64,000 nucleotides of DNA, taken from contig JAFWFO010000052.1 of assembly GCA_017515635.1 (NCBI GenBank), positions 1-64,000 of the forward strand. The letters are read 5' to 3'. Position numbers and translations under genes: made by a program. Under the pieces are notes generated by a model. It saw only the letters and a list, made by a program, of their open reading frames with translations. It was not told the DNA's origin and did not search any database. This stretch comes from Selenomonadaceae bacterium. Lineage in GTDB: Bacteria; Bacillota; Negativicutes; Selenomonadales; Selenomonadaceae. Positions within the stretch are counted from its first letter, which is position 1. Every line of letters begins with the position of its first letter. Below, piece by piece: positions 8,104-16,363 of this stretch.

Positions 8104-8562
8104 ATGAGCGAAAATCATCAACTGTTTGCCCTGCAAGACCTGCGCGGGAAATTGTACGAACGCGGTTACAAAATGACGCCGCAACGCAAACAAATTCTGC
8201 AAATTTTCATTGAGCACCCCGAACATTTGAGCGCGGAAGACGTTTACGGCATTTTGCGCGAACAAGATTCGGAAATCGGTTTGGCGACGGTTTATCGCGC
8301 CCTGGATTTGCTCAGCGATTTGGGCGTACTCGTGAAAATCGATTTCGGCGACGGTTGCGCCCGTTACGAACTCAACACCGCCGATCCGACAGTTCATCAC
8401 CACCACCATTTGATTTGCGTGAAGTGCAAAAAAGTTATCGAGTTTGAAGATGATTTGCTTGAAGATTTGGAAGCGACCATTTCAAAAAAATCCGGCTTCC
8501 AAATTCTCAACCACGAAGTAAAATTTTTCGGCTATTGCAAGGACTGTCAAGCGGCCGATTGA
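8104..8562 (+). CDS. Fur family metal-responsive repressor
   Basis: A 152-residue Fur/PerR/Zur-type regulator. The winged helix includes YKMTPQRKQIL and GLATVYRALDLLSDLG. A His cluster (HHHHHLIC, about residue 100) and two zinc pairs, C-V-K-C and C-K-D-C, follow. Metal specificity (Fe, Mn/peroxide or Zn) cannot be read safely. ATG at 8104 follows GGAGGG. It is followed by hemZ after 18 bp, so one unit with heme synthesis is likely, which would fit Fur or PerR. Confidence 0.92.
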   Translation: MSENHQLFALQDLRGKLYERGYKMTPQRKQILQIFIEHPEHLSAEDVYGILREQDSEIGLATVYRALDLLSDLGVLVKIDFGDGCARYELNTADPTVHHHHHLICVKCKKVIEFEDDLLEDLEATISKKSGFQILNHEVKFFGYCKDCQAAD

Positions 8563-8580
8563 CGCGGGGAGGCGATTTTT

Positions 8581-10155
8581 TTGCGTGTCACGGTAAAAGC
8601 TCTGAGACTTCTCGGCGACGGCGACTTTGAAAAAATTATCGGCGAAGTTCTTCGTTCGCTCAACGTCGTTCAAGTGCAGGCTGACGAATCGGCGGATTTG
8701 GACGCGCTGGAAATTTTCAATGAAGTTTTCGGCGACAAAGTCATCACGCAAATAAAAATCGTCAACGGCGGTGTGGCAAAATTTTTCCGCAAAATTTCCG
8801 TGGCTCGTCGCGACGAAAGACTCGGCGCGGAAATAAATCGTCTCGTCAAAAAAAATCTTTACATCCTGCTTGTCGATAATTTCGGGCTGGACACGGTGCC
8901 TTACGGAGTTTTGCACGGCGTGCGTCCCACGAAAATTATTCAACGCTGGCTTGATTTGGGCTTCGGCGTCACAAGTCAAAGCGTCATTGACCGCGATAAA
9001 ATTTCCCGCAGACTTTGCTCGGATTTTTTGACCGACCGCGACAAGGCAAATTTGCTGACTGAAGTTGCGACCCGTCAACTGCCGTTGCTTAAATGCGACG
9101 CGAAAACCATCGGCGTTTACGTCGGAATTCCGTTTTGCAAGACGCGTTGCCTGTATTGTTCGTTCCCGTCGTTCGTGTTGCCGTCGGACGAAAAAGTTGC
9201 CGAGTTCATGAAAATTTTGATTCGCGACATTGAGGCGGCGGCGGACGCGATTAAACGTTACGGGCTGAAAGTTCAGACGATTTATATCGGCGGCGGCACT
9301 CCGACTGCGTTGCCCGAAAAATTTTTCCGCGAAATGCTTGCCAAAGTTTTCGCCGGTTTTTACACGGACGACGTGCGGGAATTTACCGTCGAGTGCGGGC
9401 GACCCGACACGATTACCGCCGAAAAAATTTCCGCGCTGAAAAAGTTTCACGTTACGCGTGTCAGCGTCAATCCGCAGACCATGCAACAACGCACGCTTGA
9501 TTTAATCGGGCGCGCTCACAGCGTCGAAGATGTCACGCGGGCTTTCAACGAATTGAGGGCGGCGGGCGACTGGATAATCAACACCGATTTAATTTTGGGC
9601 TTGCCCGGCGAAAATTTTTCGGACTTCAAAGACAGTCTGCTAAAAGTTTTGACGCTCAAGCCCGACGATGTAACTTTGCACGCGCTGGCGATTAAACGCG
9701 GCTCCACAATCCAAAAACTTCTTTCGGACGAAATAAACACGCTTGAAGATTTTCGACTGCCTGCCGACGCCGAAGTTCAAAAAATGGCGACGTTTGCTGA
9801 TAAAGTTCTGCGCGACGAAAATTATTTGCCGTATTATCTTTACCGACAAAGTTCAATGAGCGGGCAAATTGAAAACGTCGGCTGGTGTCGTAAAGGCGGC
9901 GCGGGACTTTACAACGTGCAGATTATCGGCGAGCGACAAACGATTTTGGGCGTGGGTTCGGCGGCGTCAACCAAAGTGCCCGATCAAAAAGAAGTTTTTC
10001 TGCACACCGCCTTTAACGCCAAAGATTTGATAACTTACATGCGCGACGTGGACAGATACATTGCGGGACGCGAGGCGGCTCTTGCGGAAGTTTATCAGCC
10101 CGTCGACATCGCCGGAAACGGAGGGACTATTGATGGCTTACGTGACGACAGCTGA
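8581..10155 (+). CDS. hemZ: HemZ-type coproporphyrinogen dehydrogenase (radical SAM)
   Basis: A 524-residue radical SAM protein of the HemN/HemZ family. A long N-terminal domain of about 170 residues, typical of HemZ, precedes the cluster motif CKTRCLYC (CxxxCxxC) and the GGGTPT motif. Homologues in Bacillota are annotated as oxygen-independent coproporphyrinogen III oxidases, but true activity is debated for several relatives. TTG at 8581 follows GGGGAGG. The 3' end overlaps the next gene by 23 bp. Confidence 0.88.
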   Translation: MRVTVKALRLLGDGDFEKIIGEVLRSLNVVQVQADESADLDALEIFNEVFGDKVITQIKIVNGGVAKFFRKISVARRDERLGAEINRLVKKNLYILLVDNFGLDTVPYGVLHGVRPTKIIQRWLDLGFGVTSQSVIDRDKISRRLCSDFLTDRDKANLLTEVATRQLPLLKCDAKTIGVYVGIPFCKTRCLYCSFPSFVLPSDEKVAEFMKILIRDIEAAADAIKRYGLKVQTIYIGGGTPTALPEKFFREMLAKVFAGFYTDDVREFTVECGRPDTITAEKISALKKFHVTRVSVNPQTMQQRTLDLIGRAHSVEDVTRAFNELRAAGDWIINTDLILGLPGENFSDFKDSLLKVLTLKPDDVTLHALAIKRGSTIQKLLSDEINTLEDFRLPADAEVQKMATFADKVLRDENYLPYYLYRQSSMSGQIENVGWCRKGGAGLYNVQIIGERQTILGVGSAASTKVPDQKEVFLHTAFNAKDLITYMRDVDRYIAGREAALAEVYQPVDIAGNGGTIDGLRDDS

Positions 10156-10981
10156 TTTGATTGATATTTTTCTGGACACCGAGGAATTTTACCAAAGCGA
10201 TGAATTTTTGCGGGACGCCGTGAAAACGTCGATTAAAGGCACTGTCTTTTACGACGCGGAAAATTATCCGACGTTGCCCGAAAAAAAATTCTCCAAAACA
10301 AAAGTAACCGTCGTGCGAAAGCGTTCGTTTGAAGCGGCGATCGCTGCTCAGCACAAGCATTTGGAATCGCGAATTGCCGTCCACAACTTCGCGTCAGCAT
10401 CAAATCCGGGCGGCGGCGTTAAACACGGTTCGCGTGCGCAGGAGGAAGCTCTTTGCCGTTGTTCGACGCTTTATCCCGTGCTTAACTCAAAGAAAAATTG
10501 GGAATGTTTTTATTCGGTCAACCGCGATAAGCATGACAGTCTTCACGACGACGCTTGCATTTACACGCCCGATATTGTCATTTGCAAAAGCGACATTGAA
10601 CGGCCTGCGCGGTTGCCGCGAGACAAATGGGAAACCGTCGACGTTATCACGATTGCCGCACCGAATTTGCGGGAACGCCCGAATAACATTTACAATCCCG
10701 GACACGCCAAACCCGCGCAGATTTCCGACGAGGAACTTTTTGCACTGCACGAAAGCCGACTGCGGCACATGTTCACGGTCGTCGCTCATCACGGCGCAGA
10801 AATTTTCGTGACGGGCGCATTCGGTTGCGGCGCGTTCAGAAACAATCCCGAAGTCGTTGCCCGCGCTTACAAAAAAATTCTGCCCGAATTCGACGCTTAC
10901 TTTAAGGAGATTGTTTTCGCGGTCTACTGTCCTCCGCAAGATTTAACCAACTTTGAAGTCTTCAAAAAAATTTTTAGTTGA
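10133..10981 (+). CDS. PARG-like macrodomain protein (TIGR02452/DUF2263)
   Basis: A 282-residue protein with the bacterial poly(ADP-ribose) glycohydrolase loop: GGG at 93-95, seven residues, QEE at 103-105, inside FASASNPGGGVKHGS. The family hydrolyses ADP-ribose links from modified macromolecules. A second conserved glycine segment (VTGAFGCGAFRN) lies near residue 225. ATG at 10133 follows CGGAGGG; the first 23 bp overlap hemZ. A threonine aldolase gene follows after 9 bp. No ADP-ribosyl transferase gene is seen in the window. Confidence 0.88.
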   Translation: MAYVTTADLIDIFLDTEEFYQSDEFLRDAVKTSIKGTVFYDAENYPTLPEKKFSKTKVTVVRKRSFEAAIAAQHKHLESRIAVHNFASASNPGGGVKHGSRAQEEALCRCSTLYPVLNSKKNWECFYSVNRDKHDSLHDDACIYTPDIVICKSDIERPARLPRDKWETVDVITIAAPNLRERPNNIYNPGHAKPAQISDEELFALHESRLRHMFTVVAHHGAEIFVTGAFGCGAFRNNPEVVARAYKKILPEFDAYFKEIVFAVYCPPQDLTNFEVFKKIFS

Positions 10982-10990
10982 GGGGCTATC

Positions 10991-12043
10991 ATGAACGAGA
11001 AAAAAACTTCTTTCGCGTCTGACTACGAGGAAGGCGCACATCATGCGGTTATCGCAAATCTTGAGCGTACAAATCTTTTGAGAACTTCAAGCTACGGCAC
11101 AGACGAATTTTGTGAAGCGGCGCGGAAAAAAATTCGCGAAGCTTGTCACGCCCCCGAAGCCGATATTTTTTTCATGATCGGCGGGACGCAGACAAATGCC
11201 GTGGTTATAAGTTCGTTACTCAATCCTTACGAAGGTGTTATCGCGCCGGAATGCGGTCATATCAACGTTCACGAGGCGGGCGCGGTTGAAGCCACGGGAC
11301 ACAAAATTTTGACGTTGCCGCACACTGACGGAAAAATTTCTGCGGCGGACGTGAAAACTTACATCGAAAGTTTTTACGAAAAAGACACTCGCGACCACAT
11401 GATTGCGCCCGGCATGGTTTATATTACTCAGCCGACGGAATACGGCGCGTTGTACACGCTTGAAGAACTCCGCAAGTTAAGCACGGTTTGCCGCGAAAAA
11501 AATGTAAAACTTTACGTCGACGGGGCGCGGCTTGCTTACGCTTTGGCGGCTCCGAAAAACAACGTCACTTTGAAACATCTGTTTGAATTAACCGACGTGT
11601 TTTTTATCGGCGGCACGAAATGCGGCGCGTTTTTCGGCGAAGCGGTCGTCATGCGGAAAAATTATATCCCGCACTTTTTCACGATAAGCAAGCAACGCGG
11701 CGCACTCCTTGCGAAAGGCAGGACTATCGGCGTGCAATTTTATACGCTGTTTACCGATAACCTGTACACGAAAATCGCACGGCGGGCAATCGACACGGCG
11801 GAAAAAATTCGCAACGAAATCAAAAAGCAGGGCTTTGAACTTTATGGCGACTCGCAATCGAATATGGTTTTCTTCACGCTGAGCGAATCGCAAGCCCGAA
11901 AACTTTCCGAAAATATCGGTCTCCGCATTTGGGAAAAAATTCCGCCCGACAAAATTTTGATTCGTTTGACGACGAGTTGGGCGACAAAAGACAATGAAGT
12001 TGAAGTTTTGCTCAACGAACTGCGGCGACTGAAATTCGTTTGA
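10991..12043 (+). CDS. low-specificity L-threonine aldolase-like PLP enzyme
   Basis: A 350-residue fold-type I PLP enzyme. FMIGGTQTNAVVISSLL, the HINVHEAGAVEATGHKI segment, YVDGARLAYAL (Asp for the PLP nitrogen) and GGTKCGAFFGEAVV (Schiff-base lysine) are all conserved. Threonine aldolases cleave threonine to glycine and acetaldehyde, but related beta-eliminating lyases share these motifs. ATG at 10991. Lies between the PARG-like gene and hisS in one tight unit. Confidence 0.88.
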   Translation: MNEKKTSFASDYEEGAHHAVIANLERTNLLRTSSYGTDEFCEAARKKIREACHAPEADIFFMIGGTQTNAVVISSLLNPYEGVIAPECGHINVHEAGAVEATGHKILTLPHTDGKISAADVKTYIESFYEKDTRDHMIAPGMVYITQPTEYGALYTLEELRKLSTVCREKNVKLYVDGARLAYALAAPKNNVTLKHLFELTDVFFIGGTKCGAFFGEAVVMRKNYIPHFFTISKQRGALLAKGRTIGVQFYTLFTDNLYTKIARRAIDTAEKIRNEIKKQGFELYGDSQSNMVFFTLSESQARKLSENIGLRIWEKIPPDKILIRLTTSWATKDNEVEVLLNELRRLKFV

Positions 12044-12058
12044 TTGGAGGTAAAAAAT

Positions 12059-13312
12059 TTGCTGACAAATGCGCCGAGAGGCACGAAAGATATTTTGCCC
12101 GAACAAATTGCGGGCTGGCAATTTCTCGAAAAAAAAATTCGCGAATTGTGCGCGCTCTACGGTTACGAAGAAATTCGCACGCCGACATTTGAGCACACGG
12201 AACTTTTTCAACGCGGCATCGGCGAAGGCACGGACGTTGTCGATAAGGAAATGTACACCTTCACCGACCGAGGCGACCGCTCGATTACGTTGCGCCCCGA
12301 AAATACCGCGTCCGTCGTGCGCGCTTACCTGCAGAACAAACTTTACGCCAACGCGGGCTTGGTGAAACTTTTTTACATCGGCTCAATGTTCCGCTACGAC
12401 AGACCGCAGGCGGGACGTTTGCGCGAATTTCATCAATTCGGCGTCGAAGCACTGGGCGAAAAAAATCCCGCCGTCGACGCGGAAATAATTTTGTTGGCGT
12501 GGGATTTTCTGCAAAGTTTGGGATTGACCGACCTGAAGTTGAAAATTAACACCGTCGGTTGTCCCGCGTGTCGACCGATTTTCCGTCGCAAGCTCACGGA
12601 ATTTTTCACGTCGGAAGCGGACGAACTTTGCGGAGATTGTCGGCGTCGTCTGGAAAAAAATCCGTTGCGAATTCTCGACTGCAAAATTGACGGGCTTAAA
12701 GAATTCATGGAGGACGCGCCGAAAATTGAAACGTGTCTTTGCGACGAGTGCCGCGAACATTTTGCGGGCGTGAAAAATTTGCTGACGGCGGCGGGCGTCG
12801 AATTCACGGTTGACAATCGGCTTGTGCGCGGACTGGATTATTACACGAAAACCGCGTTTGAAATTCAATACGCGCCGTTGGGTGCTCAATCTGCGGTTGC
12901 GGGCGGCGGACGTTACGACGGCTTGATTCGCGAAATTGGCGGCGATTTGACTCCGGCTGTCGGCTTTGCGGCGGGTTTGGAACGAATTTTGCTTGCGCTT
13001 GAATTGCAGGGACTTTTACCCGCGTCGACAAAAAAAATTACCGCATTCGTCGTTTCAAGCGGCGAAGCGGCTCAAGTTTACGCGTTCAAATTGCTGACCG
13101 ATTTGCGTCGAAAAAATATTTCGGCGGCAATGGATTTCGGCAAAAAAAGTTTGAAAGCTCAAATGAAACAGGCGGCGAAGTCGGGCGCAAAATTCGCGTT
13201 AATCGTCGGCGATGACGAAGTTGCCAACTCGACTGTCACCGTAAAAAATTTGGAGACTTCCGCGCAGGAGACAATCCCCGTCGCAGAAATCTTCGACAAA
13301 ATTATTTCTTGA
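12059..13312 (+). CDS. hisS: histidyl-tRNA synthetase
   Basis: A 417-residue class II synthetase. Motif 1 and 2 segments (PRGTKDILPEQ at the N-terminus, FRYDRPQAGRLREFHQFG), the histidine signature VRGLDYYTKTAFE and motif 3 (AVGFAAGLERIL) are intact, with a C-terminal anticodon-binding domain. TTG at 12059, 8 nt after GGAGG, is preferred over TTG at 12044, which would overlap that site. The 3' end overlaps the convergent lipase gene by 11 bp. Confidence 0.96.
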   Translation: MLTNAPRGTKDILPEQIAGWQFLEKKIRELCALYGYEEIRTPTFEHTELFQRGIGEGTDVVDKEMYTFTDRGDRSITLRPENTASVVRAYLQNKLYANAGLVKLFYIGSMFRYDRPQAGRLREFHQFGVEALGEKNPAVDAEIILLAWDFLQSLGLTDLKLKINTVGCPACRPIFRRKLTEFFTSEADELCGDCRRRLEKNPLRILDCKIDGLKEFMEDAPKIETCLCDECREHFAGVKNLLTAAGVEFTVDNRLVRGLDYYTKTAFEIQYAPLGAQSAVAGGGRYDGLIREIGGDLTPAVGFAAGLERILLALELQGLLPASTKKITAFVVSSGEAAQVYAFKLLTDLRRKNISAAMDFGKKSLKAQMKQAAKSGAKFALIVGDDEVANSTVTVKNLETSAQETIPVAEIFDKIIS

Positions 13313-14573
13313 AAACTTCTGCGGCGGACTCGTTCAAAGTTTCTTGTGCGGAAAGTGCCGCCTCTAAAAGCGTTAAATTTTCCGTGGACGTGCCCGCAGT
13401 TTGCATTGACACCAAAAAGCCGTTCGCGTCGAAAATCATTTCTTCCAACGTGACGTGTCGTTCACCCGAACTGGCGTCACGAATTTTTTTTGCGCTCAAA
13501 ATCCGAATCAGCACGTATTTACAGCCCGCGTTCTTGCCCGCGTTGATAAAGGCGTCAACTTCCGGTTCCATAAAATCTTTCGCGTTGCCGGCAATGCTGC
13601 GAGGTTCCGCGAAAATTAACTGCCCGAAATAATTTTCCAAGCTGTCGTTGAGCACATTAAAAATAACTTCTTCGTCGGAGTTTTTCAGATGTGATTCGTC
13701 GTAAAGCACGGGCGCAACGTAAACCGGCGCGGCGATTTTGTCTTTAATGTCTTCGTCTTGCAAATTGCCGCCCGCTTTGTAGTAATCGCGAATCACGCTG
13801 TCGAGATAAACTATCATTTTATGTTCGGAGTGATGATCGTTGCCGGGTGCTTCATATTTAATCACGTTACCGAAATCCACGTAACCGAGCGCATTCATGG
13901 ATTTTTTCACTATGTCGCCTTTCATGACGACGCGGGTAAGATCAAGTTTGTCCTCATAACTTTCCGCCAACGCACGCGAACCGACCGCCGGTGAGGCGAA
14001 AGTAATAATTTTTAATCGGTCTTTGGAAATGCCCGCGTCCGAAAGCCGCAAGCCCATGACGATCGCCGCCGAGCCGCCGAGACTGTGCCCCGTCAAGTAC
14101 AAAATTGCATTGGGATTTTCTGCAAGCAAAGTTTTTAACCGTTCGGCAAGCCCGTCGCCCAAAACCACGTCGGCATAATCGCTGAAACCTTTGTGCACGA
14201 AAAGTTGATTCTCAACCTTTTCATTCGGGTCGAAAGGAACATCGTCATTGTACGGCACACGCTCTGCGCGTAAGTCAACTTCCAAATCTTTTAAATTTTC
14301 CGTGCCGGACACCGTCAAAATTTTCACGTTGCCTTTGCTGACCAGATAAGCTTTTGCGTCGGCAACATTATTTTTTTTCGACAGCGTTTCAATTTGCCAA
14401 CCGTTAGCCGTCAACATGGAACGCAGGGAAGAACTTCCCTCGTCGCTGTAAGCTCCAAGTGAACAAATCGCGCAGATTAATCGAATTTCCGCCGCGGCAA
14501 GTTCGGGAGTTTGAGCCGCGCACTTTCCAAAACTCAGCAAAAAAATTATCGCCGTTAAAAATATTTTCTTCAT
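13302..14573 (-). CDS. secreted lipase (class 3, alpha/beta hydrolase)
   Basis: A 423-residue protein with a signal peptide (MKKIFLTAIIFLLSFGKCAA). The lipase-3 nucleophile elbow GHSLGG has Ser164, preceded by the VHKGFSDYA segment typical of class 3 lipases. The last ~130 residues are not recognised. Probably exported triacylglycerol lipase or esterase; the substrate is unknown. The ATG at 14573 follows the stop of the upstream gene with one base between, so translation is likely coupled. An in-frame start 20 codons upstream would lie within the neighbour and lacks the signal start. Confidence 0.85.
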   Translation of the reverse strand: MKKIFLTAIIFLLSFGKCAAQTPELAAAEIRLICAICSLGAYSDEGSSSLRSMLTANGWQIETLSKKNNVADAKAYLVSKGNVKILTVSGTENLKDLEVDLRAERVPYNDDVPFDPNEKVENQLFVHKGFSDYADVVLGDGLAERLKTLLAENPNAILYLTGHSLGGSAAIVMGLRLSDAGISKDRLKIITFASPAVGSRALAESYEDKLDLTRVVMKGDIVKKSMNALGYVDFGNVIKYEAPGNDHHSEHKMIVYLDSVIRDYYKAGGNLQDEDIKDKIAAPVYVAPVLYDESHLKNSDEEVIFNVLNDSLENYFGQLIFAEPRSIAGNAKDFMEPEVDAFINAGKNAGCKYVLIRILSAKKIRDASSGERHVTLEEMIFDANGFLVSMQTAGTSTENLTLLEAALSAQETLNESAAEVFKK

Positions 14574-14574
14574 G

Positions 14575-14979
14575 TTACACCAAATTTTCTTCGACGACTT
14601 CGACGCCGTGACGAATGCAATCGGGGCAAGCACAAAGCATTTTGCCCGTGCCGACGCCTTTGAGTTCGCGACAAATAATCGCGCCGCTTTTTTCGCGGAA
14701 ACTCGTCAACATCGCCTTGGAAATTTTCATCGTCGACGCCTTGGATTTCGGATTTTCCAAATTGCCCGTGCTGTTCTTCAAGCCCGCGATTAAAAGTGCG
14801 CCCGTCAATGCGCCGCAAACGCCGTCCATTGTGCCCATGCCCGCGCCGAAACCTTCAGTTGCACGGAACAAAATTTCTTTCGGCACGTCAACCAAATCCG
14901 CGCAAGCAACCGCCACCGATTGCGAACAGCTGTAACCCTTGCGGTGCAATTCGTCCGCCAATGCAATTCTTTCGCTCAT
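14575..14979 (-). CDS. C_GCAxxG_C_C family protein
   Basis: A 134-residue protein of the TIGR01909 family. It shows GYSCSQSV, FGAGMGTMDGVCGALTGALL and a C-terminal CRELKG...CACPDC cysteine set. Members are presumed redox or metal proteins and are often linked to anaerobic metabolism; the function is not known. The ATG at 14979 follows AAGGAGATG. Upstream lies a heptad repeat and dacA; downstream is the coupled lipase gene. Confidence 0.87.
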   Translation of the reverse strand: MSERIALADELHRKGYSCSQSVAVACADLVDVPKEILFRATEGFGAGMGTMDGVCGALTGALLIAGLKNSTGNLENPKSKASTMKISKAMLTSFREKSGAIICRELKGVGTGKMLCACPDCIRHGVEVVEENLV

Positions 14980-14995
14980 GTCAAAACATCTCCTT

Positions 14996-15081
14996 GATGA
15001 GCTTTAAGCTGTAAGCTTTGAGCTTTAAGGGTGTGACGAATATTTTTCCTTAAAGCTTAAAGCTAAAAGCTCAAAGCTGAA
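14996..15081. repeat. heptad array pair (AGCTTTA type), full copy
   Basis: Two facing arms of 7-bp units (AGCTTTA, AGCTGTA, AGCTTTG on one side; CTTAAAG, CTAAAAG, CTCAAAG on the other) flank a ~20-nt centre. Read on the minus strand, the centre matches that of the copy at 63819-63901 almost exactly (AAGGAAAA, ATTCGTCAC, CCCTT). It fills the dacA to C_GCAxxG gap. Confidence 0.92.
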
Positions 15082-15082
15082 T

Positions 15083-16354
15083 TTATACAAATAAACTTTT
15101 TAACTTGTCCCACAGCAGACGGAAGAAAGATTTCTGCTCAACGTCCACCGTCGTTAAAACGTCCGTCGAAGCCGCCTCGCGTCCGTCCGGCAACACCACG
15201 CGAATTTTCCCGATGGTTTCGCCCGCAGTTATCGGCGCGCTCAACTCGTTCGGCAAGTCATAAACAATTTGATAAGCGTTGTCGTCGCCCGTGAATACCG
15301 GCATGATAATTTCGCCCGCAGTTTTAACCGGCATGGATTTTCTGCGCCCCGAAATTATCGGCAATGTTTTGACGACATCGCCCGATTTAATCAGCGTTTG
15401 ACTGGACACGCGCCCGAATCCGTAGTCAAGCAACTGAATTGAATCATTCCAAATGTAAAGACTGTCCAGAACTACCGCGATTAATTGCACGCCGTTTTGT
15501 TTCGCCGCGCTGACAAGGCAACGTCCCGCCGCCTCGGTGTAGCCGGTTTTGATACCGTTCGCGCCGCGATAGAGCCACAGCATTTGATTTTCGTTGCGAT
15601 AAAGTTTCGTGTCGTCGTGAATCCACGGGAAAGAAACTTCCTTCGCCGAACAAATTTCCTCGAAGTGATCAAGCGTGAATCCGTGCGCCGCCATAATCGC
15701 CAAATCCCGCGCCGTTGTGTAATGTTCGGTATCCGGCAGACCGTTGGCGTTGACAAAATGCGTGTTCGTCGCGCCGAGTTCGTGCGCCCGCCGCGTCATG
15801 TGTTCGGCGAATTGAGCAACTGTCCCGTCGACGTGTTCGGCAACGGCAATCGCGCCGTCGTTGCCCGAAATCAACATCACACCGTAAAGCAATTCGCCCA
15901 ACGGAATTTTTTCGTTCACGTCAAGCCAAAGCGTGGAACCTTCCGCGTTGTATGCGCCGGGGCCGACAGTAACAATTTCGTCGAGTTTGCAACTTTCCAG
16001 CGCGGTTATCAGCGTCATCATTTTCGTCGTGCTTGCGGGGAACATGTGAGCATCGGCGTTGCGTTCGTAAAGGACGTGCCCCGTCGACGCCTCAATGACA
16101 ATCGCTGAAGTCGCCGTAACGTTCGGCAATTTATCGTTCGGGTCAACGGGTCGCGTGTTTTGAATATGCGTGACGGAATAACCCGGATTGAGTCCGGAAT
16201 TTTCGCTTGTCCAAGTCTCCAACGGTTTGGCTTCGCCTTGAGGTGTTTTGTCCAAATGCGTAATTTCCGAGGCGGGCATTCGTCCGTCGGGAACGGCCTG
16301 CGCGGTGCCGAACATTAACGCAACCAAAGTCAACGCAAGAAAAATTTTTTTCAT
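15083..16354 (-). CDS. dacA: D-alanyl-D-alanine carboxypeptidase (DacA/PBP5 type)
   Basis: A 423-residue exported peptidase S11. A signal peptide (about 1-20) precedes the catalytic domain with Ser108-T-T-Lys111 (SxxK), Ser163-G-N165 and Lys269-T-G. A C-terminal PBP5-like domain ends in a short amphipathic helix (RLLWDKLKSLF) of the kind that anchors to the membrane. It trims the terminal D-Ala of peptidoglycan stem peptides. The gene starts 10 bp after dnaE and is likely co-transcribed with it. Confidence 0.94.
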   Translation of the reverse strand: MKKIFLALTLVALMFGTAQAVPDGRMPASEITHLDKTPQGEAKPLETWTSENSGLNPGYSVTHIQNTRPVDPNDKLPNVTATSAIVIEASTGHVLYERNADAHMFPASTTKMMTLITALESCKLDEIVTVGPGAYNAEGSTLWLDVNEKIPLGELLYGVMLISGNDGAIAVAEHVDGTVAQFAEHMTRRAHELGATNTHFVNANGLPDTEHYTTARDLAIMAAHGFTLDHFEEICSAKEVSFPWIHDDTKLYRNENQMLWLYRGANGIKTGYTEAAGRCLVSAAKQNGVQLIAVVLDSLYIWNDSIQLLDYGFGRVSSQTLIKSGDVVKTLPIISGRRKSMPVKTAGEIIMPVFTGDDNAYQIVYDLPNELSAPITAGETIGKIRVVLPDGREAASTDVLTTVDVEQKSFFRLLWDKLKSLFV

Positions 16355-16363
16355 AAGTCCTCC

